Source: Dryas octopetala (Eukaryota > Streptophyta > Magnoliopsida > Rosales > Rosaceae). Taken from it: DNA of 64,000 nucleotides. The DNA lies in NCBI GenBank assembly GCA_963921425.1, contig OY992832.1:29291489-29355488 (forward strand), written 5' to 3'. The first letter of the stretch is position 1; every line of letters begins with the position of its first letter. The notes below the pieces were generated by a model. It searched no databases and had not been told where the DNA came from. It worked only from the letters and a program-made list of their open reading frames with translations. Positions 43,566-55,374 of the stretch are shown here, piece by piece. The position numbers and the translations under genes were made by a program.

Positions 43566-45393
43566 TTGAAATGGGTGAAAACATTGAAATTCGTCCCGTT
43601 AAAAGAGTATTTTGCTCCCGTCATCCTTGACACCCCTTCTTGCATAGTCTTGCCCCACACTACTGCAACTCATTTTGAGATTAAACCTCACATCATTCAA
43701 TTGTTGCCCTCCTACCACGAATTAGATCGAGAGGACCCGTACACACATGTTAAAGAATTCATTGAAATTTGCTCAACCTCTAGATACCAAAATTTTTCCG
43801 ATAAGTCCGTACGTCTTCGTTTATTCTCATTTTCGATTAAAGACAAAACGAAAGTTTGGTTGAACTCCCAACCCCCCGGTTCCATCACTTCATGGAATCA
43901 ACTTGTTAAAAAAATTTTGTCAAAATTCTTTCTGATGTCTAGGACTAACGCGCTTAGGAGAGACATTTTGGAGTTTAGATCAAAAGACGATGGGCAGTTT
44001 TATGAGAGTTGGAGCGATTCAAGGATTTAATTTTAAAATGTCCTCACCATGGTTTCGAGACGTGGCGTTTGGTGCAATAGTTTTACAACAGTTTAACTCA
44101 AATAAATCGCAATATGGTAGAGTCCATGAATGAGAGTGTGTTTTTAAATCTTGGGGAAGAGCAAACCTATGATTTTTTTGAAAAATTGTCTAAAAATTCT
44201 CAATAATGGGATTTCTCCAACCCACATGATAGACAAGCCAAAGAACAAAGCGTGAGAGGATGTATGAAGTGCGAGGCGATGTAGACTTAGGGTCTAAGAT
44301 TGACAGCCTAACGAGAAAGGTGGAGGCCTTGACCTTGAGTCAAACCATGAGTGCCGTTAACCATGTCCAAAATAAGGTTTGTTCTCATTGTGCTAGCTCG
44401 ATGCATAATGTCCAAGCGTGTCCTTCCTTGTATACTTTTTCTGAGAGTAATGTTGAGCATGCGAATTCCCTTAACAATTTTAAGAAGTTGTTTGTGAACC
44501 AAGACACCTTTTCTGAGACCTACAACCCCAATTGGAAGAATCACCCAAATTTTTCTTGGAGACAAGGCCAACCCCAAACACATTTAGGAGGAAATTCAAT
44601 GCCAAACAATTCATTACGTCCTCCTAATCCCTCATATTCTCATGTTCCCCATGTTCTTCATCTCACTCCTCAAAGTGTTGCCCCACAACAAAATCCATCA
44701 TCACCTTTAGAGGACACACTCCAAAAGTTCATGCAATTGACCGGTCAAGCCTTTGTTGAGGTTAAAGCTTCCACCCACCAAATTACACAAGCCATTGCAA
44801 AGCTAGAACATCAAATTGGTCAATTAGCTAACATTGTGGGAGAAAGAGAGAAAGGAAAATTTCCAAGTCAATCCATTCCTAATCCAAAGGGTCAATTTCA
44901 TGTTGATGCATCTAGTTCATCCAATACTCATGAGCATGTCAAGTTCATCACAACCGTTAGGTTGGGTAGGAAAATTGATAATAAGGTTCAAATGCTTAAT
45001 TTGGAAAAGGATGAAAATGAAAAAAATGAAACAAAGGGATTAGGTGGTCTAGAGCCTAATGTTGATCACATTATCAAGTCAAAGGAAAAAGAGCCTTTAA
45101 TTGTTGATCATTCTCCAACTTTTGTCCCCAAAGCCCCATTTCCTCATAGGTTAGCTAGGACAAAGAAAAATGCACAATTTAATGACATCCTAGAAGTGTT
45201 CAAGAAAGTCCATATCAATATCCCCTTCTTAGATGTTATCAAACAAGTGTCTTCTTATGCCAAATTTTTGAAAGACATTTGCACCATAAAAAGGAGAACC
45301 AACGTTCCAAAGCAAGCCTTTCTCACCGAGCAAGTTAGTTCAATTATCGAGCATCGAATTCTGGTCAAGTACAAGGATCCCAGTTGTCCTACC
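43566..45393 (+). pseudogene. gag of the Athila-like element, frameshifted
   Basis: The first piece (43566-44030) carries the Athila-type gag core: FEIKPHIIQLLPSYHELD, EDPYTHVKEFIEICS, VRLRLFSFSIKDKTKVWL and ALRRDILEF. Stops and shifts disrupt 44031-44259. The second piece (44260 on) continues with the long spacer typical of Athila, including a CxxC..H..C-like segment (VCSHCASSMHNVQACPS) and a helix AIAKLEHQIGQLA. The product would form the particle. It cannot be made as one protein here. Confidence 0.88.
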
Positions 45394-45790
45394 ATTGCAT
45401 GCACGATAGGAACTCATCATATAGGAAGATCATTGATAAATTTAGGAGCAAGCGTGAACCTTTTACCATACTCCGTTTATGTGTAACTTGACTTAGGAGA
45501 GATGAAACCAACCTTGGTGACTCTTTTTTTAGCGGATACGTCGGTTAAAATTCCTAGGGGAATGGTGGAAGATGTTTTGGTGAAAGTGAATGAGTTTTAT
45601 TTTCCCGTGGATTTCATTGTGCTTGACACTCAACCCGTAACCAATGCTTGTAATCAAATTCCAGTAATTTTAGGACGTCCATTCCTTGCCCCCGCAAATT
45701 CCCAAATTAATTGTAGGAATGGAGTCATGAATTTGTCGTTTGGGAACTTAATTATGGATCTTAATTTTTTTAACATAAGTTACCAACCAC
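45394..45790 (+). pseudogene. Aspartic protease of the Athila-like element, catalytic Asp lost
   Basis: The active-site segment reads SLINLGASVNLLPYSVY, where the family has Asp-Leu-Gly-Ala-Ser, so the catalytic aspartate is Asn. A stop follows at 45484-45486. The frame resumes at 45502 with the rest of the fold: KIPRGMVEDVLVKVNEF, FPVDFIVLD and VILGRPFLA. Together with the stop, this makes the protease dead. Confidence 0.88.
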
Positions 45791-47210
45791 AAGAGGGTGA
45801 TGATAACATTTGTGAGGTTAATTTAATCGAACAAATAGTGGTAAACTCTTTCCATAGGGATAGTGTTGAGGACCCACTAGAAGCATGCTTAGCCCACTTT
45901 GATTGTAACTTTGATTTTAATAAAGTCATAGAAGAAGTCAATGCACTTTTGGACTCCACACCCATCATGAACACCACCAATTGGAAACCAAGGGTAGAAC
46001 CTCTTCCTCTTTCCAAAAATCCTCTACTTCCTTCCACTATTGAGCCACTCAAGCTAGATCTCAAACCATTACCTGATAATCTCAAGTATGTGTTTTTAGG
46101 ATCTTCTGATACCTTGGTCCTGATCATAGCCTCCGATTTAAATGATGAGCAAGAAAGTAAGCTTGTGGAAATTTTGAGGGAACATAAGGAAGCCATAGGT
46201 TGGTCCATCGCTGACATTAAAGGCATTTCTCCATCCATTGTCATGCATAGGATTCACTTAGAGGATAACACTAAGACTTCTCGTGAGCCCCAAAGACGTT
46301 TAAATCCTGCCATGAAGGAAGTAGTGAGGAATGAGGTTTTGCAATTGTTAGATGTTGGTGTCATTTACCCCATTTTCGATAGTCATTGGGTGAGTCATGT
46401 CCAAGTTGTTCCAAAGAAATCTGGCATCACCGTTGTGAAAAATAATGACAATGAATTGATTCCCACACGAGTGCAAACTGGTTGGCGTGTGTGCATAGAT
46501 TATAGGAAATTGAATGCCGTCACTAGGAAAGACAATTTCCCTCTTCCTTTCATTGACCAAATGCTTGAGAGGTTAGCCGATCATGTCTATTATTTCTTTT
46601 TGATGGCTATTATGGGTATAACCAAATCCTCATTGCACCCGAGGACCAAGAAAAGACCACCTTCACTTGCCCATTTGGTACTTTCGTTTACCGTCGCATG
46701 CCCTTTGGGTTATGTAATGCACCCACCACCTTTCAAAGGTGCATGATTTCTATTTTCTCCGACATGGTAGAGCGGTTTTTTGAAGTTTTTATGAATGATT
46801 TTTCCGTCTTTGGGTCTTATTTTGATGAATGTTTGCACCATCTTTCATTGGCTTTAATTCGTTGCAAGGAGAAAAATATTATTTTAAATTAGAAAAAATA
46901 TCACTTCATGGTCAAAAAGGGTAATGTATTAGGGCATATCATTTCTTCTAAGGGCATTAAGGTTGATAAGGTTAAAGTTGATCTAATTTCTAATCTTCCA
47001 CCTCTATGTACTGTTAAGGAAATTAGATCCTTCTTAGGACACGCCGATTTTTATCAAAGATTCATCAAAGATTGTAGCAAAATTTCACGTCCCTTGTGCA
47101 ATTTACTTTCCAAGGATTCCTCTTTTATCTTTGATGATGATTGTATCCGTGCCTTTGATAAACTTAAGTCTTTGTTGACCTCCACTCCCATCATTAGACC
47201 TCTCGTGTAA
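45791..47210 (+). pseudogene. Reverse transcriptase of the Athila-like element, frameshifted and catalytically mutated
   Basis: The first part has WRVCIDYRKLNAVTRKDNFPL and the primer-grip region. A frameshift near 46605 moves the reading to the +1 frame, where RRMPFGLCNAPTTFQRCM and the active site VFMNDFSVFG appear. The family box has two Asp at MDD, and here the first is Asn. A TAG near 46890 replaces the expected Trp. The remainder (VLGHIISSKGIKVD, FLGHADFYQRFIKD) is in frame to 47210. The element cannot reverse transcribe. Confidence 0.9.
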
Positions 47211-47570
47211 AGTGAACCCTTTGAGATTATGTGTGATGCATCCGATTACGCCATAGGTGCCGTTTTGGGACAACGAGTTGGTAGGTTGCCCCATGTCATT
47301 TGCTATGCAAGCAAGACCCTCACTGATGCCCAACTTAACTATTCCACCACTGAAAAAGAACTTTTGGCGATTGTCTTTGCGTTAGACAAGTTTAGGTCTT
47401 ACCTTTTAGGTCTTACCTTTTAGATACAAAGGTTATTGTTTATTCTGATCATGTAGCTTTAAAATACCTTTTGTCTAAAAAAGATGCTAAACCCCGCCTA
47501 AAAAAGGTGTTTGGTTGAAGTGACTCAAGGAATATTTCGATCAATGTGAATTTCATATTGATCAAGGTAT
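47211..47570 (+). pseudogene. RNase H of the Athila-like element, truncated
   Basis: FEIMCDASDYAIGAVLGQR and HVICYASKTLTDAQLNYSTTEKELLAIVFA are the first two RNase H motifs. After a stop at 47421 the rest is shifted ([15 protein letters not shown] can be read in another frame). The element ends at about 47570, where unrelated sequence begins. Integrase and the 3' LTR are missing. Confidence 0.85.
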
Positions 47571-48855
47571 ATGCATTATTCACTACACTGGAACTCTAGG
47601 ATCATCATGTAAGTTAATCAATGTGTCCATGGAAGTTTAAGAGAAGAAACATGATAGGCTTAGAGGTCATTGAGATTCATGTTATCAGATGCTTAAATTC
47701 ATAAACATTCCTAGTCGATGAAGTGAATGTTAACTGGACATTAACATTCCAATAAGTCAAGACTAGCACATACGCTTGCTCACTTCAAGTTGGTGAATCT
47801 TATACCACAGTGTAGGGACACTGGAGCAGGTATGCGAGTACGTGCTTGGAGACACATCCACTGAACTGACCGAACAAAGAATCCTATATGGAGCTTTACG
47901 GCATGTCAAATAGGAACTCTGTGATTATGATAGATATTGATTAGTCTTCAGACATGAGACACCAGTGATGTCTTGTGTGTGTGCTCAGTGTACTTTGACT
48001 GCACAAAATAGACCAATGCAATTAGGCATGTGTTACATGTGTACATTGGGTGCATTGACACACATACGAAGACATGTGTACGTTGGATGCATTGATACAC
48101 ATACGAAGACATGTGAGTGTGCAACATGAAATCTTTCACCTTCCGAAAAGAATGAGATGTTCCAGGATAGAAAGACTCGCAAAGTCTCTAGCCAGAGCAT
48201 TAGAGACACAAATATGATTATATCCTATAATGAGTTTTGACACTAGTTTCATACCCAAGATGTAATTGGGGCATGAATGAGAGAAGGATCATATTGCATT
48301 GTAATCATAACTGAATAAGTTCAAGGCAAAATTTTATTTGTTTGGGGGTCACAAATTGTGACTAGGTGTCAATGTGGTATGTAGAATCTAAAAAACAATT
48401 AATTAGAAAGTTTTTCTAGATTAATTATGATCCTATTGCCAAATCGAAAAAGAACCTAAAGGGTCACACACATATAAGTATGTAGGAGACCAACATGAAT
48501 GGATGATACCGAGGATCAATGTGTTCGATCATTGATCGCAACTATCGTGATAGTTGGTATTGCCTAAGATTGGGAATTGACACGTCCCAATGGGTCACTC
48601 ATCTTAGTATTGCTCTAATGTGAGCTCACTTAGTTACTAATGGGGACCATAAGGCTCTAATAACTTAGTTACTAATTGATGATGACAATTAGTAAACTCA
48701 TAAGTCAAGTGATTAATTTGGGGTGATTCCTTGACACAATATTTTCATAAGTAGGATTAATTAGCTAATTAATCTACTTAGAGAGTAAGATTGGAAAGTC
48801 AAAGCTCGGGCTTGTTGACCCAAGGCTAAATCATTAATTATTAGTGAATAATTAA
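47571..48855 (+). repeat. LTR-like repeat, left part (interrupted by the LTR at 48856)
   Basis: Non-coding sequence in the style of a retroelement LTR, continuing at 51918-52724 after the inserted LTR. Evidence is the shared AT-rich junction and the TATTAG/TTAATTA context. The far right end reads GGTTACCCAACA. I could not find its left terminus. A short direct repeat with ACACATACGAAGACATGTG occurs at 48058-48115. Confidence 0.45.
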
Positions 48856-51800
48856 TGTGTAACGCCCCGAACCTAGGGCCCATAAAAACATTGAAACATC
48901 AAACTTTGAAAATCTATTTTCTCTTTCCTTTGAGCCATGCACATAAATATAACTAAAAACAATTTTACCAAAAACATTTAAACGAAAACATTGTGTAAAA
49001 ACAATTAAATAAATCTCGATGAGTCCCACTGCCTCGACTTCTCCTCACTGCCTCCTCAGCCTGCTTAACTTGCAAAACACAAAACCTACATCATATCCAT
49101 GGTGTACCGGGTTATTCAAACAAACAACCCGGTAAGCTCACTAGAGCTCGTATGAGTGAAATGACTTAAACAAATAACCTCAATAATCCTTCAATTTCCA
49201 TACTCAATAAACAATCTACAGTAATAACCAATATTACTCAATCACAAAATAATTTCATCACCAATCATCCAAATAACAAGATAATCATAATTCCTCAAAG
49301 TCACAAATAAATTCCACCAATAAAATGATAATCATTCTGCAATTCAATTGCTTAATCGTCAACTATCAACCTCAACCTCAAATCATTCTCGTCTTAATTT
49401 AATAACCTCAAAGCATAATCACCATCATTTCCATTCTAAAGGATTCAAGCCTAGACTTTACCAAGTCCTAACCAAACCAAATTCTTAACAAACAAATGCA
49501 CACTAGAAATCAAGCAAACAGTTAAACTAATTAATTTCACTCACGTCACTCTTGGAAACCCTCCAACTTCAAAACTATTTCTCAAATCCATCTCTTCTTT
49601 CAAATCCATTTTTAAATCATCTTAAAACTGTAATTCGAACTCTGAAGAATAAATAGTATTTTCAAGTTGTAAAACTGTTAAAATAACTGAAATAAAAATG
49701 CAATGCTCTACTGAAACTGTCATTTAAAATATTTACTGATGTAATTTCATTTCTCAAAATGCTCCACAAACTGAAATCTCACGCCACACTAGTACCCGGA
49801 GAACTGCTGATCATACACTGCCGAGTCATCTCTAGGCAAGTGCAGAGTAAATCTATACCTGCTGTGATGTTGGTCATACACCGCCGACTAGGCAAGTGCA
49901 GAGCGAGTGCTGGTCGTACACCGCCAACTAGGCAAGTGCAGAGCGAGTGCTAGTCATACACCGTCGAGTCATTTCTAGGCGAGTGCAGAGCAAATATATA
50001 TTTGCTGAAGGGGGTACATTAATGGCGGTTTGAAACCTCTTTTGGATATCTCAATAAATCACATCTCAGAAATTCTCATCCATATAAAAACTGAAAATAT
50101 AATTCTTCTGATAAATCCGTTAAAATAAAATCATTCCTAAATCATGAAAACTGCTAGATTCAAATCATTTCCGAAGGACGAAAATTAAATAATAAAACTT
50201 CCCCAAAATAATGCCAAAAACCATTTCCATAAACTATCTATACTCAATTAAATCAAGAAAATAGTTGAATTATAAAATGTGCAAAACATTTCGGAAACCA
50301 GAGATCCACTCACAGTCTACCTCGAGCTATACCGAATCCTTTCTGAAATTGATTCCTACTCACGACCCCTCACTTGTTTGCCACTCATACTCACAGTATA
50401 CTGTATAATAATTGCTTAGTCCTCATTCATAAATCCTCGACAATAAGCATTTCTTCTCTAATCCAGCAATTATTCTCGGGCCAACTCTATAATTCCTAAT
50501 TATTTCTTTAGCCTCACACCTTCATCAATTCATTCTCATGATCTAAATCCTACACTTAGCCTTGTCTAACATATAACAACAAACACACAAAACAGACAAT
50601 TCACTGACGATACTCTGCATTAAGATCTGATAAGTTTCACACATAGTTTAACCGCGTGAAAAGACTGAAATACCCTTCACGGCGCCAATGCTCGGATATC
50701 AAATCCGGCAGCATAACGGCATCGGAAATGCGATTTCCGGAGCTCGTACACCAAAAGGACCTAGAAAGGTTCCTGGGACCTCAATTGAGCAGAAATAGGT
50801 CAAACGACCACTAACCCGCCGCCAAAAGTAGTGGTTCCGATGGTGCCAGCGGCGGAAAAATCCTGAAAATACCCAGAATCATCTCTAATTAATCCTAATT
50901 GCACAATGGAACCTTCAATTACACAAAAACAACTCGAATTCGAGTCCAATTGCAAGAAATTCGAAATAGGCATAAACCCTAAAATCAAATTTTCAATTTC
51001 TCAAAATTGCACATGCTCACCTTAGGGGAAATGTTACCCATACTTTGAGGATCATTTTTGATAATTGGACCGACAGCCAAAAGTCGTCGAAAATAGCCGA
51101 AAACGGCGGCGGAAGCCGGCGGCTGGCTTGGCTTCCTAAGCTCATTACTCCGTCGTGGAGCATCCTCTGGAAGAACGAAGACCATGGCTGGACACACCAT
51201 GACGAGAGGAACAAAGCCCAGTAGGTCCGGTGTCAAGTCTTAGCCGAAAAAATCAAATCGTCGGTGGTGGCTTCGTTTCTGTTTTGTATGGTTACGCCGT
51301 CGAGAAGTGGCGGCGAGGTACAAGACTGGGCTGGGGTGGACGGCCGGCACCAAGGCTGCATGTCGGCGGCCTTGGGTCACCGAGAATGGTCGAAAAATCT
51401 AGCCCAGCCTGCTGGTGTCGTGGGAGAGAGAGTGCACAGAGAGAGAGAGTAAGTAAACTCGGGGAAGGGTGGTTGGTGTCGGGGTGCTCGCCGGAGGTCG
51501 GGGTCGGCGGTAGCTGGCTGGCAATGGTGGCTGGGAAGGGGTGTGTGTGCAGGGAGAAGTTTCGAGAGAGTGTGTGCGGGAGGGGATAGGAAAATTGAAG
51601 AGAGAGAGTGATTTTGAGTTTTTAAAACTCACTTTTGTAAAAATTACAAGTTTGCCACTCACTTCAAAAGCCTGTATCTTTCAAATCGTAACTCAGATCG
51701 ACGCATGCTACGTGTCTATGAAATCGTGGATTCGAGATCTACCTAACGGGTCAAAAGTCAAAATTAAAAACGCAACGGAATAAAAAGTCAACTTTTGGGT

Positions 51801-51917
51801 CGAAGATAGTTAAAATTAAATCAAAACCCTTTTTATTTTCCAAATAAATCCCAAAATCCTTAAAATAAATATTCAAACTATTTAAAAAAATTATCTGGAA
51901 AATACGAGGATTTATTA
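48856..51917 (-). repeat. ~3-kb solo LTR of a gypsy family, inserted in another repeat
   Basis: The left end is TGTGTAACGCCCCGAAC, and the right end region reads AAAATACGAGGATTTATT. The right ~250 bp, read in reverse, match the inverted arms at 62114-63790 (shared GGGTCAAA, GAGTTACGATTTGA, AGTTGACTTTTT words). ATTAA flanks both ends (48851-48855 and 51918-51922), but the sequence is so AT-rich that this is weak. No coding domains are present. The open frames at 50985-51662 (Gly/Arg-rich) lie in a GC-rich part of the LTR and look non-coding. Confidence 0.55.
49780..49992. repeat. Minisatellite in the 3-kb LTR, about 4 units
   Basis: The unit reads like GGTCATACACCGCCGACTAGG then CAAGTGCAGAGCGAGTGCT, about 40-50 bp, with an extra GAGTCATCTCT piece in the first and last units. 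Four diverged copies are visible. Confidence 0.75.
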
Positions 51918-52724
51918 ATTAAGATAAATTATTAATTAGTAAATTATTAGTCCTAACCTAAACACTAAGCTTGTTGATTAAAATGTTAATCACATGATTA
52001 AGTGTTGCGATGACACACTGGTCAAATGGATTTTGACTTTCATAAATCATATGGGGAAAGTAATAGAATTTTAGAAAGCTTTGGGCAATAATGCAAATAT
52101 GAGTTTTGTTCATTGAAGATGAATGGACAAGATTGAAGGATGGGAAAAAAAGAGAATGGATGCATGGCTTCGATTAATCAAGCCATCACATTAAAAGGAA
52201 ACACAAGGCTTGGCCGAAACCCTAAGGAGGGATTCAGCCCCTTGCCTCATCTTTCTCACATCTTCTCTCTTCTCTCTATTCATCATGAAACCTAGAGAGA
52301 AAGAGATGGGTCTTGATGAACCCATCTCCATAGCCATATCCTTGCATCCATACCATGAAAGGATAATGATCTAGTAGCCAAGATTACTACTTTCATTTCA
52401 TCTTTTATTCTCTCACACTTGGTGTGGACTAGATTTAGAGAGATCACACTTGTGATCTTAAGTCTTTAGTTAGATGAGTGTTCATCCTCTTGGTGGAGAC
52501 AAATCATGAAGATTAACATGGAAAAAAAACATCCCCATGGATGTATGAAAATCTTGGATTTCATCCAAAATGGTCATCAAGGGTAAATTTCTTATCCTAT
52601 TAGCTATTTCTTATTTTTCATGTTTCATCACACCTAAGGATCCTAGGGCTAAGGGAATGTGTGATTAAAATTGAAAATCCACCATGCTTTCACTCTTAGA
52701 AAAATGTTTCTAGGTTACCCAACA
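51918..52724 (+). repeat. LTR-like repeat, right part
   Basis: It resumes the sequence broken at 48855. It contains AAACCCTAAG-type text, an inverted CTAGAGAGAAAGAGATGGG segment and several ATCCATGG-type repeats, and ends GGTTACCCAACA beside the HARBI1-type fragment. No gene. Confidence 0.4.
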
Positions 52725-52730
52725 TTTCCT

Positions 52731-52982
52731 TCAAAACATTCCCAACATCTCATCTGCACACAATCTCCTTGAAGCTCTCCACCCATAATTAGTTTGCAAG
52801 TCAATACACAATCTAGAAAACACGCCTTTATTCATTCTAAATATATCACGAAAACGACATTCACTTTCATGTAATAGCTCCATTACCCTCCTATTTGTTG
52901 TTTGGGATGAAACCATACAAGGAATTTTATGAATATATCTCTCATAATAATATTCAATAATACGCACACAAAGGCATATCAT
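52731..52982 (-). pseudogene. Fragment of a HARBI1-associated (DUF8040-type) transposase-like protein
   Basis: The minus frame gives 83 residues. The part from IPCMVSSQTT through FRMNKGVFSRLCIDLQTNYGW to SRRLCADEMLGMF fits the N-terminal domain that precedes the DDE nuclease in plant PIF/Harbinger transposases and related domesticated proteins. The nuclease core is missing: the frame stops at the junction with the LTR-like repeat at about 52725. It is a remnant. Confidence 0.7.
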
Positions 52983-52989
52983 GTAAGAT

Positions 52990-54125
52990 CATTTTAGTCT
53001 TGGCATCTTCCTAGGACAAATCTTGAGTTGTAATCTCCTTAGAGTCCTTAGCGTGTTATGAGTGTTCTCGCGTTTCATGGAAGATCAAGCTTTGGCAAAG
53101 TGTGTCTCATCCATCGTTGATGCTCGACGTCGAAGGTAAGTTACATTTGCATACATTTCATTTAGGATGTTGCATCTAGACTTGAGTTATTAGCCAAATT
53201 GGTTTTAAAGTGCCTTTGAAAAATTGTTGAAGGTTGGCTCTCTGCCTTTCTGCGATCGGTCGTGCATGTCTCTAACTGGTCGCCTAAGTGGCTTAGATTA
53301 GTCTCTCTGCTAGTCAGCAACCGGTCGTCCATGGTTCTGACTAGTCTCCCAAGTGCCTTTTGCATGCATTTTACTCTCTATATCTCGCCGACCGATCAGA
53401 GCGACGACCCACTGTTTTTAAAGCACGATTTTAAATGTTTTTATAAGGTTTTTCCGTTATCCTGTTAGTCTTAGGATGCATAATTAAGTTCTGTTTTGTG
53501 CCCTTTAAAATATATATTGATAAAAACACTTAGGTGTGCCTTTTTAGATGGAACTTTGAGAGAATTAGGGCAAGAGCGAAAAATTATTTTTAAGAACCTA
53601 ACAATCATATTTTGAGTGCATATTGATTGAGAGTTAGGTTAGTGCATACACATAGATAGTTTCAATAGATTGTTCCATGTTAATTTATTGAGGCTATCGA
53701 TTTCATTCATATACATCATTTCATCTAAGACTCGAGCATCAAAGGACTGAAGTCGAGTTAACTTGAGCATCGAAAGACTGAAGCCAAGTTCATGAGCGCT
53801 TGTTTGAAGGAAGTTGACGAGCAGGCCTCAACAACCGTTAATCAAAAAAACTCTGCAAGTGGTGTGAGGTTAGTAAACCTGAGGAAGGACTCTAGGGTTT
53901 GAATCGAGTCATTGTTTGTAACCTTTTGATTATAATGGATTACATCTCTAGACAAGGTCTCACGGTTTTTCCCTGTTTGGGTTTTCCGCATCAACAAACT
54001 ATACGTGTTGATATGTGTGATTGCTTTATTAATTGTTAGTTAAGTTTTCGCTGTGAACTTGTTTTAAGTTAATTTTTAAAAAGCCTATTCACCCCCTTCT
54101 AGTCTAATTTGGTGATCTGAATCAA
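52990..54125 (+). repeat. 5' LTR and leader remnant of a SIRE-like copia element
   Basis: Non-coding sequence directly upstream of a Met-type primer site and gag. It has repeated GACCGGTCG-like words (53255-53400: CGATCGGTCGTGC, CAACCGGTCGTCC), common in plant copia LTRs, and the text AGCCTATTCACCCCC (from about 54082), which typically closes the leader side of these LTRs. The left end is not determined. Confidence 0.55.
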
Positions 54126-54132
54126 TTTCAAT

Positions 54133-54144
54133 TTGTATCAGAGC
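54133..54144 (+). other. Primer-binding site (initiator tRNA-Met type)
   Basis: TTGTATCAGAGC, one mismatch from TGGTATCAGAGC, placed about 60 bp before gag. Confidence 0.8.
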
Positions 54145-54189
54145 AGTGTCACTAGATATACTTAGTGAGATCTTTTGGTAAATTTAGGT

Positions 54190-55374
54190 CACTTCAATAG
54201 AGCGTAGTACTTCCATTAATCATCCTCCCTACTTCAATGACAATGACAATAATTATGTTGGCTGGAAAGTTAGAATGAAAGCTTTTCTTTGGTCTCTGGA
54301 TGAGAGTATCTGAAATTATGTTGTTAATGGGTGGACTCATCATGTTAAAGATTAGTCCAAAAAGCCCATGGAGACCATGTCTGAAGAATCCAAAACTTCC
54401 TCTACAACTATGATTGTCCTCAAACCTCAAGAAGAGTGGATCATTGCTGAAATGACATATATCTAGTACTTTCAATCAGAGAGAGGTATGAATGCCTTGT
54501 TTAATTCTATGTCAGATATTAGTTTACTTATGTGTCTCACTGCCAGACTTCCAAGCAAATTTGGGACATTCTTCAAGTTATCCATGAGGGAACTTCATCA
54601 ATGAAAGAGTCTAAGTTGCAGAATTTGATAACTCAATTTGAGAATATCAAGATGAATGATGATGAGTCATTTGCCGAATTCTATAATAGATTAAGTGAGG
54701 TTGTCAATTCATGCTATAACTTAGGTGATCAGATTCCCGAGCATAGGGTTGTTAAGAAAGTGCTTAGGTCTTTACCTGATCGCTTTCATCCAAAGGTTAC
54801 TGCTATAGCAGAGTCAAAAGATCTCAATGCTTTGAAAATTGAGGACTTGGTAGGAAATTTGAAAACCTTTGAGATGAACCTACCTCAGCAGAAGAAATTG
54901 AAAAACATTGCTTTAAGTTTTGTTGATGAATTTGTCCATGTTATTAAAGAGTAAAAAACTTTTGAGTTTGTTACCAAAGATGATTTGACACTATTCTCCA
55001 AACAATTCTATAAGTACTTTAAAAAGAGGACAAATGTCAATCAGTCTAGTGTCAGTAAGAAATTTACTGGTAGATCTAGTGGTCAAGACTTTAAAAAAGA
55101 GAAATCTTATGACAAGTCTTCTAAGCCATCTAAGAAGGGGAACAATAAAAAGAATCATCAATGTTTTGCTTGTCAAGTATATGAACAGTTTGCTTCTGAT
55201 TGTGAAAATACCAAGATGCAATTGGCTAAATCTAACAAAGCAGTGAATGTGACTTGGAGCAATTCTGAGTCCAAATCTAATTCTTCACAATTTATTGATG
55301 AGGATGCACCTGAGAGTGTCAATGTTTTTGTTGTGAAAGTAAATGAGGATAAGAGTGATATTGAGTGTAGATGA
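54190..55374 (+). pseudogene. gag of the SIRE-like copia element
   Basis: The frame runs NYVGWKVRMKAFLWSLDE then a stop, and after further stops the copia gag (UBN2) core: SKQIWDILQVIHEGTSSMKE, SKLQNLITQFENIKM, ESFAEFYNRLSEVVN, VVKKVLRSLPDRFHPKV. The zinc knuckle CFACQVYEQFASDC has Gln where the family has His, so it is broken. Stops at about 54314, 54466 and 54952 interrupt it. Confidence 0.88.

Noticed and set aside
51230-51589. 119-residue plus frame as a possible gene
   Set aside because: Low-complexity Gly/Val/Arg content with GAGAGAG repeats, within an LTR.
50985-51662. Gly/Arg-rich open frames on both strands
   Set aside because: They sit in the GC-rich part of a 3-kb LTR. No domain and no start context, so non-coding is more likely.
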